Assembly: GCA_003527225.1 (NCBI GenBank)
Contig: DPXQ01000105.1
Coordinates: 43,258-107,257, forward strand
DNA from: Rhizobium sp.
Lineage (GTDB): Bacteria; Pseudomonadota; Alphaproteobacteria; Rhizobiales; Rhizobiaceae
Length of the DNA: 64,000 nt
Direction of reading: 5' to 3'
Positions within the stretch are counted from its first letter, which is position 1. Each line of letters opens with the position of its first letter. The notes beneath the pieces are model-generated. The model did no database searches. It was not told where the DNA came from and was given only the letters and a program-made list of their open reading frames with translations. The position numbers and the translations under genes were made by a program. Shown in pieces: positions 20,383-31,728 of the stretch.

Positions 20383-20694
20383 ATGCTGGTTTGCAGCTGC
20401 AATTACATCACCGACAAGGAAATCAAGGACGTCATCAACCAGCTCCTTGATGAAGATTGTTGGCAGCTTATCGTCCCCGCAAAAGTCTATCACGCAATGG
20501 CCAAGCGAGGCCGCTGCTGCGGATGTTTCCCCACCGTGGTCGACCTCATCATCAGCACGACCGAGGAATATCATGCCGGTCGTCATTCGACAGAGGTCGA
20601 GGTCGTTGATTTTATAGCTCGCCTAAAGCACTTCCATGAAGAAAACAGGAGAGCGGATCTTGAAAGGCGGCGCAAGAGTCATCGAGCTGCCTAA
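20383..20694 (+). CDS. bfd: Bacterioferritin-associated ferredoxin-like [2Fe-2S] protein
   Basis: A 103-residue protein with the BFD-type iron-sulfur motif: VCSCNYITDKEI at the N-terminus and RCCGCFPTVV near residues 43-52, giving the four Cys of a [2Fe-2S] cluster. In E. coli, Bfd releases iron from bacterioferritin by passing electrons to its heme. This protein has an extra basic tail of about 35 residues beyond the minimal domain. No bacterioferritin gene is visible nearby. The gene follows dnaE2 after 115 bases and seems separately transcribed. Confidence 0.85.
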   Translation: MLVCSCNYITDKEIKDVINQLLDEDCWQLIVPAKVYHAMAKRGRCCGCFPTVVDLIISTTEEYHAGRHSTEVEVVDFIARLKHFHEENRRADLERRRKSHRAA

Positions 20695-20780
20695 CGGGCC
20701 CCTGTTTCTGCACCGCCGTCTGCTTGAGAATAAGACAAGAGGCCCGCCCATGGCCCGGCGGCCAGCGCGGGTTCATCCAA

Positions 20781-21308
20781 TCAGCCAACCAAGTGGCTGA
20801 ACTCCGCCACGACCTGTTCGTAGACGGTCCGCTTGAACGGAACGATCATGTCGGGCAGCTCCCGCATTGGCTTCCACTCCCAGGCGTCGAACTCCGGATG
20901 GTGCCCTCCCGGCGGCGGGTTGATGGCAATCTCGCTTTCGTCGCCTTCGAACCGGAAGGCGTACCAGCGCTGCGTTTGGCCGCGGTATTTCCCCTTAAGG
21001 CCGATGCCGATCAATTCCGGAGGCAGATCGTAATTAATCCAACGACTGGCCTCGGCGAGCAGGGAGACCGTCTTCATGCCGGTTTCTTCATAGAGTTCCC
21101 GGACAGCCGCGCTCATAGGATTCTCGCCCTCGTCGATACCGCCCTGCGGCATCTGCCAGAGTTTGGGCGAGCCGTCATATTCGGAATTTTCCAGCGGAAT
21201 CCTGCGCCCGGCCCAGACAAGGCCCGCAGGATTGATAACCATCACGCCCACGCATGGGCGGTAAGGCAGGTCTTCCGCCCGTATTTTCCGGTCAGTCGTG
21301 TCGTTCAT
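20781..21308 (-). CDS. rppH: RNA pyrophosphohydrolase
   Basis: A 175-residue Nudix hydrolase. The Nudix box spans about residues 56-78 (GGIDEGE, then REL-EE-GM), preceded by KLWQMPQ and followed by a C-terminal FDAWEWKPM and FKRTVYEQV, the RppH/IalA pattern. It converts 5'-triphosphate mRNA ends to monophosphate and so triggers RNase E decay. The rhizobial context (downstream of the polysaccharide deacetylase and ctpA on the same strand) supports the call. GGAGAGGAT precedes the ATG. Confidence 0.95.
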   Translation of the reverse strand: MNDTTDRKIRAEDLPYRPCVGVMVINPAGLVWAGRRIPLENSEYDGSPKLWQMPQGGIDEGENPMSAAVRELYEETGMKTVSLLAEASRWINYDLPPELIGIGLKGKYRGQTQRWYAFRFEGDESEIAINPPPGGHHPEFDAWEWKPMRELPDMIVPFKRTVYEQVVAEFSHLVG

Positions 21309-21317
21309 ATCCTCTCC

Positions 21318-22529
21318 TTAAGGCACCGTGCCGGTGGCGAGCGCCGACACGCCGACAATCTCTATGCCACGTCGTGAAGCCTCTTCGCTCCATTGACGAA
21401 TGGCGTCAACCGTTTCGTCAAAGGCTGAAGCGGTGCCGATGGCACTGCCCTGTCGAAGGGCGACGCGCTCGAGTTCATCCAGTCGCTGGAGGATAGCCTG
21501 TCGATCCAATTGTCCGTCAAGCTGGACGTCTGCGAAAGCCTGCGGCATGTCGACCGCCTTCGCTATCTGTCCCGTGAGCGAGCGGGCCGACGACCCGTCA
21601 TCAAAAAACAACAGACCGCGCTTTCCAATATCGCGCATGACCGGTCCCAGCGCAGTCGCATCGGACAGGAACCTCCCACCCATATAGTTCATTATGCCGG
21701 TGTAATTGGTGATGCGCGCCATCGCCTCATGAAGGCTGGCGAGATTGTCGGCCGCCGGGCGGGCAGTCAGCAGAGTTCCCCGGCCCGGATCGTTGGCCGG
21801 ATAATCGAATGGTTCGAAGGGGACCTGGAGGAGGATTTCGTGCCCTTCCCGGCGTGCCTCCTGCATCCAGCGCTGCAGGCTGTTACCGGTCGCCGCAAAA
21901 GCAAGCGTAATTTCGGCAGGCAGTTGCTGGATTGCACGCTGCGTGCCTGTCTGGCTGAGGCCCAGTCCGCCGACAACAATGGCAATCCTCGTTCCACGTG
22001 CGCCGGACCAAGGACGGGCATATTGGTCGACGGGGCGCAGGCCATCCGGCCCGATGACTGGTAGGCGCCCATAAGGGCTGTCTTCCAGCAGAAGATCATT
22101 GGGAAGGGCCGCCATGCGCGGGTCCTGGCCGATTCGCGGCGTATCGATCAGGATCGGGCCGCCTTCCCCGCGAGGGCGGGGACTGAATTTGGTTACCACC
22201 GAGCCATCGTCCGTCACGGTCCGCTCGACATTCGCGCCCGCGTTCGGACGGCTGGGCGCAAGGCCGAGTACGGCATCGCCAGCCGGTCCGGACGTCGGGG
22301 CAACGCTGTTATCGGGTGCTGTGGAATTCGCGGTGGCATCCGCGCTAACGGCACCGGCTGGACGATCCGCCTGTCTGAGCGGTAGCGGAACAAGCGCTGA
22401 ATAGAGAGAGAGCCCGGCAACGGACGAGATTCCCGCTGCACCTGCAAGCATTCGCCAAGAGAAGCGAGCGGATTTGCGGGTGCTGCGTCGATGACCCTGA
22501 CCCAAAGGTGCGTGCAGATCAGCGCCCAA
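21318..22529 (-). CDS. Divergent polysaccharide deacetylase family protein
   Basis: A 403-residue membrane-anchored protein. A basic N-terminus and one hydrophobic segment (residues 24-50) lead to a low-complexity Ala/Pro/Ser linker. A periplasmic domain starts near residue 175 with RIAIVVGGLGLSQTGTQRAI and contains GHEILLQVPFEPFDYP and MGGRFLSDA. This is the divergent polysaccharide deacetylase family (DUF610 type), often found next to ctpA and EnvC-like genes and presumed to act on the cell wall. The start codon is TTG at 22529; the sequence MGADLHAPLGQ fits the family start. Confidence 0.87.
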   Translation of the reverse strand: MGADLHAPLGQGHRRSTRKSARFSWRMLAGAAGISSVAGLSLYSALVPLPLRQADRPAGAVSADATANSTAPDNSVAPTSGPAGDAVLGLAPSRPNAGANVERTVTDDGSVVTKFSPRPRGEGGPILIDTPRIGQDPRMAALPNDLLLEDSPYGRLPVIGPDGLRPVDQYARPWSGARGTRIAIVVGGLGLSQTGTQRAIQQLPAEITLAFAATGNSLQRWMQEARREGHEILLQVPFEPFDYPANDPGRGTLLTARPAADNLASLHEAMARITNYTGIMNYMGGRFLSDATALGPVMRDIGKRGLLFFDDGSSARSLTGQIAKAVDMPQAFADVQLDGQLDRQAILQRLDELERVALRQGSAIGTASAFDETVDAIRQWSEEASRRGIEIVGVSALATGTVP

Positions 22530-22602
22530 TTTCGTCGTCCGCCCCCATCGAGCTGCTATTTCATGTCGGGCGCCAAGCCCGAAACCCTGGCGCCCGAACA
22601 GT

Positions 22603-23925
22603 TTACTTGGTGACGACAGCCTTTTCCGGATCGGCCGGGAAAGACGGATCCGTCTTGTTGCCGCGCAGGAGATCCAGTGCGTAATTCAGCTGGAGATCGT
22701 CCTTGGCCTCCGGTGGAACATAAGCGATCGAACCCGAGCCTTCGTCGGTTTCGTTCTGGCCCTGGATATGACCGGGAAGGGCGGATTCACCCTCCGCGCG
22801 GACGCGTCCCTTCAGGTCTTCCGGCAGCGGCTGTTCGACCTTGATATCCGGCTTGATGCCGGTTCCCTGGATCGACTTGCCCGATGGCGTGTAATAAAGC
22901 GCCGTCGTCAGGCGAAGCGCGCCTTTTTCGCCCATAGGAATGATCGTCTGCACCGAGCCCTTGCCGAAGGAGCGCGTTCCAAGAACGGTTGCGCGCTTCA
23001 GATCCTGCAAGGCGCCGGCTACGATCTCGGAGGCCGAGGCGGAACCGCCGTTGACGAGCACGATCAGCGGCTTGCCATCGGTCAAGTCTCCCGCGCTTGC
23101 GTTGAAGCGGCGGGTATCATCGGCGTTACGGCTACGGGTCGAAACGACCTCGCCGCGCTCCAGAAAGGCGTCGGAGACATAGATCGCCTGATCGAGAAGT
23201 CCACCAGGATTGAGGCGCAGGTCAAGGACAAAGCCCTTCAGCTTGTCGGCCGGTACTTCCTTCTTGATCTTGGCGATCGCCGCTTCGAGGTCATCATAGG
23301 TCTTTTCCGTGAAGGAGATGACCCGCAGATAGCCGACATCGCCTTCGACGCGGGACTTGACCGCGCGAACTGCGATGATTTCGCGAACGATGCTGAGCTC
23401 GATCGGCTTGTCGGCCCCCTTGCGCAGGATGGTGAGCTTGATCGGGGTATTGACCGCGCCGCGCATTTTATCGACGGCTTCCTCGAGCTTCAGCCCACGG
23501 ACAGACTCGCCGTTGATCTCCGAAATGAAGTCGCCGGCCAAGATACCGGCGCGCGCGCCGGGTGTGTCGTCGATCGGCGTTATGACCTTGACGAGCTCGT
23601 CTTCCATCGTCACTTCGATACCGATGCCGCCGAATTCGCCCTTCGTCTGCGTCTGCATGTCAGCCGCATCCTTCGCATTCATGTAGCTCGAATGCGGATC
23701 CAGCGAACTCAGCATGCCATTGATGGCATTCTCGACCAGCTTTTCTTCGTCCGGCGGTGTCACATATTGTGCACGCACGCGTTCGAAGACATCACCGAAA
23801 ATCGACAGTTCCTTGTAAGTTGAGGTTCCGGCGGCCTGTGCGGGAATACCGGCGGAATAAATAACGCTCATCGCTGTCGCACCCATGAGTGCCCCGACGA
23901 GAAGAAGAGAAGCCCTACGTATCAT
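22603..23925 (-). CDS. ctpA: Carboxy-terminal processing protease, S41 family
   Basis: A 440-residue periplasmic serine protease. Residues 1-32 are a signal peptide. A PDZ domain lies near 90-170 (GEFGGIGIEVTMEDELVKV, GDFISEINGESVRGL). The S41 catalytic core has the Ser in GGSASASEIVAGAL and the Lys in TRSFGKGSVQ. In relatives it trims cell-envelope proteins and peptidoglycan hydrolases. The ATG at 23925 follows GGAAAGGCA and overlaps the EnvC-like gene by 11 bases, so the two are translationally coupled. Confidence 0.95.
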   Translation of the reverse strand: MIRRASLLLVGALMGATAMSVIYSAGIPAQAAGTSTYKELSIFGDVFERVRAQYVTPPDEEKLVENAINGMLSSLDPHSSYMNAKDAADMQTQTKGEFGGIGIEVTMEDELVKVITPIDDTPGARAGILAGDFISEINGESVRGLKLEEAVDKMRGAVNTPIKLTILRKGADKPIELSIVREIIAVRAVKSRVEGDVGYLRVISFTEKTYDDLEAAIAKIKKEVPADKLKGFVLDLRLNPGGLLDQAIYVSDAFLERGEVVSTRSRNADDTRRFNASAGDLTDGKPLIVLVNGGSASASEIVAGALQDLKRATVLGTRSFGKGSVQTIIPMGEKGALRLTTALYYTPSGKSIQGTGIKPDIKVEQPLPEDLKGRVRAEGESALPGHIQGQNETDEGSGSIAYVPPEAKDDLQLNYALDLLRGNKTDPSFPADPEKAVVTK

Positions 23926-25417
23926 TCTGTGCCTTTCCAGAGTCCCTTCCAGTCCACCAGGGACGGGAATCAACCGGTTTTCCATCTTTCCTGATTTCAA
24001 TGTAGAGTGTCGGCCGATCTGTTTCCAGCGTCAATGCGGTGGCACTCGCGACTCTTTTTTCACCCATGGTTCCCAAGGGCTCTCCGGAGAGCACGAAGCT
24101 GCCTTGCCGCGTGTTGACCCGGTCCAGGCCGGAAAGAACAACGTGATATCCATCACCTGCATTCAGGATAACCATCTGCCCGTAACTTCTGAACTCGCCA
24201 GCGAAGACTACCCAGCCATCCGAAGGCGCTGTCACCAGGGCTCCGGGAGCCGACGCGACGATCATGCCCATAGTTTCGTGCCCGGTTCCGTCCGGATCAC
24301 CGAATCGGCGCAGGATCTCACCTGTCGCCGGCAGTTCCAGTTTACCCTTGAGCTCCGAAAACGGATATGCGGGCGCAATACGGTTTTTATCGGGCAACTC
24401 GGTTTCAGCGAGTTCCCTGGCTTTCCGCCTCTGTTCCTCGGTCAACCGACGTTGCCTTTCCTCCTCTTCGCGTGCCTTTTGCGCGGCCTCGCGGACGGAG
24501 CTGATTTCGTTTTCCAGGGAGGCAATGAGACCTGAGAGACTCGAAGCCTTTTCGGCCAATTGCTCCGAGTGCTTGCGTTCGGCCTCCAACTCGCCCGATG
24601 TTTTCCGGGAAAGCCGGTCGTTCTCGATGAGGAGAAGGTCCATTCGCCTCTCCTCTTCCTGTCGGCTCTTCACCGTGGCGACAAGGCTTTCCTTCTCCGC
24701 CTGGCTATCCGCCCTCAGGTTTGCGAGCTCCTTCAGGTCGGCTGCCAGCTTCTCGGTTTCCTTTCGGATGCCGGGGACGACGGCACCAAGAAGGATAGCC
24801 GTGCGGACCGAGGCAAGAGCGTCGTCGGGGCTGACAAGAAGTGCGGGAGGTGGATTGCGACCCATGCGCTGAAGGGCAGCCAGTACCTCGGCCAAGATCG
24901 ACCGCCGCGCCTTGAAGGATTGGCGGATCTCGTCCTCCCGCACGCCGAAGCCGGCAAGCTTGTTTTCGCTATCGTTGATCTTCCTCTCGAGATCCTTGCG
25001 GCGGGCGGCCGATTCGATCAGGGCCGAGCGCAGACTTTCGGAGGTCTTCTCGAGCGAGGCGATGCTTCTTTCGAGCTCGGAGGCTTTTTCCTCCGAAAGG
25101 TGCATGGACTTCGAAAGCTCCTGCAATTCCTGGCTCACCTCGTCGCGCTTCTGGCGAAGCTCGAGAGCCGGATCGGCCGTGGATTGGACGGGACCGGGAG
25201 CCGCAATCTCGGTCTCCTGGGCTTCAGCCTTCATCCATGGGCCGACGGCGGATCCCGAAGTCAGAAAAATCGCACACAAGATCCCGGCGGGAAGCAGATG
25301 GCGGCTTCCAGCCCGACAGGCGGCGGTCAGTCCAGAGCGGATTCTGTTTTGCAATTCGCTTTCCCGATTTGGCGCGGAAAATAAGCTGATTTGCGTCGTC
25401 GCGCAAAGGCGCGACAC
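23915..25417 (-). CDS. EnvC-like murein hydrolase activator (degenerate M23/LytM)
   Basis: About 500 residues: an N-terminal signal or anchor region, a long coiled coil (roughly residues 70-320, rich in Glu, Lys and Leu heptads) and a C-terminal LytM/M23 fold. The zinc ligands of active M23 peptidases are not all present: the H-x-x-x-D motif appears as GHETMGMIV and the H-x-H as YHVVLSGL. As in EnvC, this suggests an activator of amidases at the division septum rather than an enzyme. The start is placed at a GTG (25417) with AGGAAGTG upstream; the frame is open to 25561 but that would overlap rlmH. Confidence 0.85.
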   Translation of the reverse strand: MSRLCATTQISLFSAPNRESELQNRIRSGLTAACRAGSRHLLPAGILCAIFLTSGSAVGPWMKAEAQETEIAAPGPVQSTADPALELRQKRDEVSQELQELSKSMHLSEEKASELERSIASLEKTSESLRSALIESAARRKDLERKINDSENKLAGFGVREDEIRQSFKARRSILAEVLAALQRMGRNPPPALLVSPDDALASVRTAILLGAVVPGIRKETEKLAADLKELANLRADSQAEKESLVATVKSRQEEERRMDLLLIENDRLSRKTSGELEAERKHSEQLAEKASSLSGLIASLENEISSVREAAQKAREEEERQRRLTEEQRRKARELAETELPDKNRIAPAYPFSELKGKLELPATGEILRRFGDPDGTGHETMGMIVASAPGALVTAPSDGWVVFAGEFRSYGQMVILNAGDGYHVVLSGLDRVNTRQGSFVLSGEPLGTMGEKRVASATALTLETDRPTLYIEIRKDGKPVDSRPWWTGRDSGKAQNDT

Positions 25418-25470
25418 GAGGCGCACTTCCTGGATCAGAAAAGGGCCTGACAAGGGGCTGCAATCTGCCG

Positions 25471-25953
25471 TCAGGCGCGATGATAGGGATGGCCAGACAG
25501 GATGGTCACCGCCCGATAGAGCTGCTCGGCAATCAAAATGCGCACAAGCTGGTGCGGCCACGTCATGCGCCCGAGATTGAGGACGGCTTGTGCCTTTTCC
25601 CGAAGGTCGGGGGCGACGCCGTCGGCGCCACCGATGACGATCGCCACATCCCGCTGGCCGCGGTCGCGATGACCGCCCAGCAGGTCGGCGAATTCCTGGC
25701 TATCCAATGCCTTGCCGCGTTCGTCGAGAACGATGAGGAGGGCTCCTTCGGGCAGCGCCTTTGCGATTTCGGCCGCTTCCTCCCGTTTGCGTGTTGCAGC
25801 ATTGGAGGCTCGGCTTTCGGGAATCTCGACTGTACGGGAAAATTCGAGACCGGTTGCTGGTCCGGCCTTGGCAAACCGGTCGAGGTAACGCGACGCGAGA
25901 TCCTTCTCGGGCCCGGCTTTCAGCCGGCCCACGGCAAAAATGCCTATTCGCAT
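25471..25953 (-). CDS. rlmH: 23S rRNA pseudouridine-1915 N3-methyltransferase
   Basis: A 160-residue SPOUT-class methyltransferase. It has the RlmH stretches LLIVLDERGKALDSQEFADLL, VAIVIGGADGVAPDLREKA forming the SAM-binding knot, and a C-terminal MTWPHQLVRILIAEQLYRA with GHPYHRA. It methylates pseudouridine 1915 of 23S rRNA in the 70S ribosome. The start at 25953 follows GGGGAACGGG. It is usually paired with rsfS, as here. Confidence 0.97.
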   Translation of the reverse strand: MRIGIFAVGRLKAGPEKDLASRYLDRFAKAGPATGLEFSRTVEIPESRASNAATRKREEAAEIAKALPEGALLIVLDERGKALDSQEFADLLGGHRDRGQRDVAIVIGGADGVAPDLREKAQAVLNLGRMTWPHQLVRILIAEQLYRAVTILSGHPYHRA

Positions 25954-26064
25954 GTCCCGTTCCCCATTGACTGGCCACAAGACCCAGCAGCGGCAACCAC
26001 AACAACCGTTGCCACTTCAATCGGATATCTCCGATGCCGGTTCAGCCCAAAGCCGACCGATGTG

Positions 26065-26493
26065 TCAGTGCAGCCTGCCTTCCTCGATATCCGGAGCGGC
26101 CCACATCTTTTCGATGTTATAGAACTCGCGGATTTCGGGACGGAATACATGCACGATGATGTCACCGGTATCAATGAGCACCCAGTCGCCGGTATCAAGT
26201 CCTTCGACGCGGGCGCTGCCGAAGCCCTCATCCTTCAGGTCGGAGATCAGGTGTTCGCAGATTGCCATGACATGCCGGTTCGAGCGCCCGGAGACAACGA
26301 CCATATAGTCGCCCAACGCCGACTTCCCAGCAATGTTGATGGTGACGATATTTTCCGCTTTCGAGTCCTCGAGGCTTGCGAGGACCAGCTCAAGCTCACG
26401 GGCTGCAGCATCGGCGCCACGTTCCGGGCTTTGTGGGACGACGACTGGCGTCCTCCCCTTGGGGTGTACTGTTGTCAGAGGTTTTCCTTTCAT
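26065..26493 (-). CDS. rsfS: Ribosome silencing factor
   Basis: A 142-residue RsfS/Iojap protein that binds L14 on the 50S subunit and blocks subunit joining when nutrients are limited. Typical stretches are LEDSKAENIVTINIAGKSALGDYMVVVSGRS and EGLDTGDWVLIDTGDIIVHVFRPEIREFYNIEKMW. A 30-residue N-terminal extension precedes the domain. It lies between nadD and rlmH, the standard order in Proteobacteria. Confidence 0.97.
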   Translation of the reverse strand: MKGKPLTTVHPKGRTPVVVPQSPERGADAAARELELVLASLEDSKAENIVTINIAGKSALGDYMVVVSGRSNRHVMAICEHLISDLKDEGFGSARVEGLDTGDWVLIDTGDIIVHVFRPEIREFYNIEKMWAAPDIEEGRLH

Positions 26494-26622
26494 CAAAATA
26501 ACAGCACGTCCGCAACTTACCAGACTCAGATAAGCTGCTGCTAAAAGGTGGCATCAATCGGTTCAACTTTCAAGGGTTGCACTGAAGGGCTGCCCTGAAG
26601 AATCAGGTATCGAGACAAACGG

Positions 26623-27246
26623 CTATATGCCCCCGGCCTCCCTGAGGGCAGTGGAACTAAGAGGGGATCGCGGACCGTGGATAAAGGTCCAGGCCGGCGC
26701 GCGCTTCTTCCACAATACCGCCGCATCATCTTCGTCGATACGGGCGTAGTCGAAGGTCCGCGCCATTTTCGAAGAGAGATAGGAAAGGGTCGAACCAGGT
26801 CGGTCGATGACGGCGATTGGAAACGTCGTGGCGATCCTGCGCCACTGCTGCCAGTGGTGGAAACTTTTCAGGTTATCGGCACCCATGATCCAGATGAAAT
26901 GCGCATGGGGATTTCGTGCCTTGACGAATTCAAGCGTCTTTGCCGTGTAACTCGTTCCAAGGGTCCGCTCGAAGGCCGTGACCTTTATCCGGGGATCGCT
27001 GGCCAGACTCTCGCAACGGGCCAGGCGTTCGCTGAGGGGGGCGAGTCCGGTGCGGCTCTTCAGCGGGTTTCCGGGCGTCACAAGCCACCAAAGCTGGTCC
27101 AGATTCAGGCGCCTGAGTGCGATCTCGGCAACGAGGGCGTGCCCCTGATGCGGCGGATTGAACGATCCGCCAAAAATGCCAACGATCATGCCGCGTTCGG
27201 TGTGCGGCATGAACCGATAGCGATGCGCGATCGTCTCCCGGCTCAC
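26623..27246 (-). CDS. nadD: Nicotinate-nucleotide adenylyltransferase
   Basis: A 207-residue nucleotidyltransferase that joins nicotinate mononucleotide and ATP in NAD synthesis. It carries IFGGSFNPPHQGH (the HxGH-type active site), WWLVTPGNPLK, FIWIMGADNL and a final ISSTALR-type motif (PLSSTALREA). The GTG at 27246 stands one base after the proA stop, suggesting coupled translation; internal ATGs at 27210 and 27189 are alternatives. Confidence 0.95.
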   Translation of the reverse strand: MSRETIAHRYRFMPHTERGMIVGIFGGSFNPPHQGHALVAEIALRRLNLDQLWWLVTPGNPLKSRTGLAPLSERLARCESLASDPRIKVTAFERTLGTSYTAKTLEFVKARNPHAHFIWIMGADNLKSFHHWQQWRRIATTFPIAVIDRPGSTLSYLSSKMARTFDYARIDEDDAAVLWKKRAPAWTFIHGPRSPLSSTALREAGGI

Positions 27247-27247
27247 T

Positions 27248-28531
27248 TCAGGGCCGGACCTGTCCGGTGCCGTGCACGCGGTATTTGAAAGAGGTCAGCT
27301 GTTCGACACCGACCGGACCTCGCGCATGCATCTTGCCCGTCGCGATACCGATCTCTGCGCCCATGCCGAATTCTCCGCCATCGGCAAACTGGGTCGAGGC
27401 ATTGTGCAGGAGGATGGCCGAATCGATCTCGTTGAAGAAGCGCTCGACGACCGCCGGATCCTCGGCGATCACCGCCTCGGTGTGGTGGGACGAATAGCGG
27501 GCGATATGATCGATCGCGCCTGAAATGCCGTCGACGATTGCGACCGCGATGATGGCGTCGAGATATTCGGTTCTCCAGTCTTCTTCTGTCGCCGGCTTGA
27601 AACCCGGTGCAACGTCAAGCACGGCGCTGGAGGCGTGGATCTCGCAGCCTGCCTCGTCCAGGGCCTGGAGGATCGGCTTGAGATGAGTGTCGACAGCCGC
27701 GCGGTCGATCAGCAGCGTTTCGGCCGCCCCGCAGATGCCAGTGCGGCGCATCTTGGAATTGACGACGATGTCGATAGCCATCCTCAGATCGGCGGATTTG
27801 TCGACATAGACGTGGCAAAGCCCCTCGAGATGGGCGAAGACCGGCACGCGGGCCTCCGCCTGGACACGGGCGACGAGGCTTTTGCCACCGCGCGGGACAA
27901 TGACGTCGATGGTTCCGCCAAGACCGCCAAGCATGGCGCCGACGGCAGCCCGGTCAGATACCGGCACAAGCTGAATGGCGTCACCCGGGAGGCCGGCCGC
28001 AAGCAGGCCCTCAACCAGGCAGGCATGGATGGCGCGCGAAGAATGCGCGGAATCAGAACCGCCCCTCAGGATGACCGCGTTGCCCGATTTCAGGCAGAGT
28101 GCGCCTGCATCGGCGGTGACATTCGGTCGGCTTTCATAGATGACACCGATGACCCCGAGCGGTGTGCGCACGCGCTCGATACGGAGCCCATTCGGGCGGT
28201 CCCAGGCGGCAATGACTTCCCCCACCGGATCCTTGAGGCTGGCGATCTCGCGAATGCCTTGCGCCATCGCTGAAATGCGCCCGGCATCGACAGTCAGACG
28301 ATCGACGAAGGAGGCGGCAAGCCCGGCCTCAGCGGCGCTTTTCAGGTCGAGCGCATTGGCAGCGAGGATGGCCCCGGTCCCGGCTATGATCGCATCGGCC
28401 ATGGCGTTGAGGGCGCCATCCTTCTGCGTAGTGCCGGCAATCGCGAGTGGCCGAGCCGCCGCCTTGGCCTTGGCTCCGATTTCGAGCATCAATCGACCGA
28501 TATCCCCGGTCGTCGCGACAGTATCAAGCAT
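27248..28531 (-). CDS. proA: Gamma-glutamyl phosphate reductase
   Basis: A 427-residue aldehyde-dehydrogenase-fold enzyme for the second step of proline synthesis. It has the ProA stretches [54 protein letters not shown], the catalytic Cys in [14 protein letters not shown] and [21 protein letters not shown]. The ATG at 28531 overlaps the end of proB by 8 bases, so the pathway enzymes are coupled. Confidence 0.97.
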   Translation of the reverse strand: MLDTVATTGDIGRLMLEIGAKAKAAARPLAIAGTTQKDGALNAMADAIIAGTGAILAANALDLKSAAEAGLAASFVDRLTVDAGRISAMAQGIREIASLKDPVGEVIAAWDRPNGLRIERVRTPLGVIGVIYESRPNVTADAGALCLKSGNAVILRGGSDSAHSSRAIHACLVEGLLAAGLPGDAIQLVPVSDRAAVGAMLGGLGGTIDVIVPRGGKSLVARVQAEARVPVFAHLEGLCHVYVDKSADLRMAIDIVVNSKMRRTGICGAAETLLIDRAAVDTHLKPILQALDEAGCEIHASSAVLDVAPGFKPATEEDWRTEYLDAIIAVAIVDGISGAIDHIARYSSHHTEAVIAEDPAVVERFFNEIDSAILLHNASTQFADGGEFGMGAEIGIATGKMHARGPVGVEQLTSFKYRVHGTGQVRP

Positions 28532-29711
28532 GAGCCCTGTCCTTGTCGTTTTCCTGATCTTCGCCCTGCGCGCGGTCGCTCTTCGCGGCATCGGTCATTA
28601 CTAGGTCGTCGCGGTGGATCATTGCGGCGCGGCCCGCATAGCCGAGGATATCCTCGATCTCCGCGGACTTTCGCCCGCTGATCTTGCGAGCCTCGTCTGC
28701 ATCATAACTCGCCAGGCCACGGGCGATTTCCCGGCCTTCGGAACCGATAATACTCACTGTGTCGCCGCGGCTGAACTGGCCGACGATCATGCGGACACCT
28801 GCCGGAAGAAGACTCTTGCCCGAACGCAGCGCCGTTTGAGCTCCAGCGTCGATATGAACCTCGCCTGCCGCCTGCAACTGCCCGGCAATCCAGGTCTTGC
28901 GAGCCGTTACAGGAGCTGGCGACGGTGCAAACCACGAGTGTCGCGCACCTTCGGAAATAGCCTTCAACGGATGGTTTGTCGTGCCGGAGGCAATGATCAT
29001 CGCGCAGCCTGCGCCGGTCGCTATCTTGCCTGCGTCGATCTTCGTGCGCATGCCGCCGCGCGACAGTTCGGAAGCCGCACCGCCTGCCATCGCTTCGATC
29101 TCCGGGGTGATCTCGGCGATGTTCTCCAGGAATCGTGCGTGCGGATCGAGATGGGGCGGAGCGGTATAGAGCCCGTCGATATCGGAAAGCAGTACCAGGA
29201 GATCGGCGCCGGTCATGGTCGCAACGCGGGCGGCAAGACGGTCGTTGTCGCCGTACCGGATCTCTGTCGTCGCAACCGTGTCGTTCTCATTGATGATTGG
29301 CACCGCGCCGATCTTCAGCAACTGGTTGATCGTGGCGCGCGCGTTGAGATAGCGGCGCCGCTCCTCTGTGTCGCCCAACGTCAGGAGAATTTGTCCCGCA
29401 ACGATCGAGAAGCGGGAAAGGCTTTCCGACCAGGCGCGCGCCAGGGCAATCTGGCCGACGGCGGCCGCAGCCTGACTTTCCTCGAGTTTCAATGCACCAT
29501 TCGGCAGATCGAGCACGGTCCGGCCGAGAGCGATGGCGCCGGAGGATACTACCAGCACGTCGATGCCCTTCGCCTTGAGATCTGCGATATCCTCGCAGGC
29601 GGCGTCGAGCCAGGACGATTTCAGTCCGCTTTTGCGGTCGACCAGCAGGGCCGAGCCGATCTTGATGACGACGCGGCGATAGTGCGAAAGAGATTCCTCT
29701 CCAGCCGTCAT
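28524..29711 (-). CDS. proB: Glutamate 5-kinase with PUA domain
   Basis: A 395-residue amino-acid kinase performing the first, usually proline-inhibited, step of proline synthesis. The kinase domain opens [14 protein letters not shown] and has [21 protein letters not shown] and [12 protein letters not shown]-terminal PUA domain lies near residues 280-360. A charged tail of about 20 residues follows. It begins directly after obgE ends and overlaps proA. Confidence 0.97.
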   Translation of the reverse strand: MTAGEESLSHYRRVVIKIGSALLVDRKSGLKSSWLDAACEDIADLKAKGIDVLVVSSGAIALGRTVLDLPNGALKLEESQAAAAVGQIALARAWSESLSRFSIVAGQILLTLGDTEERRRYLNARATINQLLKIGAVPIINENDTVATTEIRYGDNDRLAARVATMTGADLLVLLSDIDGLYTAPPHLDPHARFLENIAEITPEIEAMAGGAASELSRGGMRTKIDAGKIATGAGCAMIIASGTTNHPLKAISEGARHSWFAPSPAPVTARKTWIAGQLQAAGEVHIDAGAQTALRSGKSLLPAGVRMIVGQFSRGDTVSIIGSEGREIARGLASYDADEARKISGRKSAEIEDILGYAGRAAMIHRDDLVMTDAAKSDRAQGEDQENDKDRAHA

Positions 29712-30800
<1,089 letters not shown>

Positions 30801-30864
30801 TCAGAATGGGCGGATTTTATGCGGCCATCGATATAGGCCGTTTAAGCGGAGGTCAAAGAGTATC

Positions 30865-31725
30865 GTGAAGTTCGTCAGTTACAACATCCAGTTTGGCATC
30901 GGACTCGACGGGAAATATGACCCCGAGCGCATTGCAGCAAGCCTTTCCGGGGCCGATGTCATAGCCCTTCAGGAGGTCACGCGCGGATTCCATCGCAACG
31001 GCCATGCCGACCTCCCGAGCGTCTTCGCCGATCTTTTTCCGGACTTTTATGTCACTTACGGCCCGGCCTGCGATGTCCATCTGGATACCGAAACAATCGA
31101 CGGCCGGCGTCGCGAGCGGCGGTTCCAGTTCGGCAACATGATCATCTCGCGCTGGCCGATCCTCTCGAGCCGGATGTTGCTTCTGCCGCGCAGCCGCACC
31201 ATCGACAAGCTTAACCTGCAACGCGGAGCAACAGAAGCAGTCATCGATACGCCGCTCGGGCCGATGCGCGTCTATTCGATTCATCTCGACCATGTTTCCG
31301 CTGACGAACGGATCGCGCAGATCCGCTATCTCAAGGAGCGGGCCATCAATTTTCCCCTTGAAGGTGGCGCCCTCACCGGAGCTGGCGATTTCAGCCTTCC
31401 ACAGCCGCCGCTGCCGTCGGACTTCCTGATCATGGGCGACTATAACATGGAGCCGGAATCGCCGGAATACTGCGAGATGGCGGGCCGCAATGACGGATTC
31501 TACGGACGCGTGGCTCGGGCAACGCAGCCCATCGACGCGCTAGCCCGCCTCGGCGCGCATTCTCCAGACGGCTATAGCTGGATGAACCCCGAAAATCACG
31601 CGTGCCGCAAGCATCTCGACTATTGCTTCCTCAGTTGTGGTCTCGCCCCGCGGCTCAAAGGCGGCTCGATCGACACGACGGCCAAGGGGTCGGATCACTT
31701 TCCGCTCTGGATCGAACTTGGTTAG
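30865..31725 (+). CDS. Endonuclease/exonuclease/phosphatase family protein
   Basis: A 286-residue protein of the EEP fold shared by exonuclease III, sphingomyelinases and inositol phosphatases. It starts MKFVSYNIQFGIG and has the catalytic motifs ALQEVTRG (Glu), LIMGDYNMEPES (GDxN) and a final KGSDHFPLWIE (SDH). The reaction cannot be assigned within this broad superfamily. The start is GTG with GGAGG upstream. It is divergent from obgE. Confidence 0.85.
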   Translation: MKFVSYNIQFGIGLDGKYDPERIAASLSGADVIALQEVTRGFHRNGHADLPSVFADLFPDFYVTYGPACDVHLDTETIDGRRRERRFQFGNMIISRWPILSSRMLLLPRSRTIDKLNLQRGATEAVIDTPLGPMRVYSIHLDHVSADERIAQIRYLKERAINFPLEGGALTGAGDFSLPQPPLPSDFLIMGDYNMEPESPEYCEMAGRNDGFYGRVARATQPIDALARLGAHSPDGYSWMNPENHACRKHLDYCFLSCGLAPRLKGGSIDTTAKGSDHFPLWIELG

Positions 31726-31728
31726 GTT

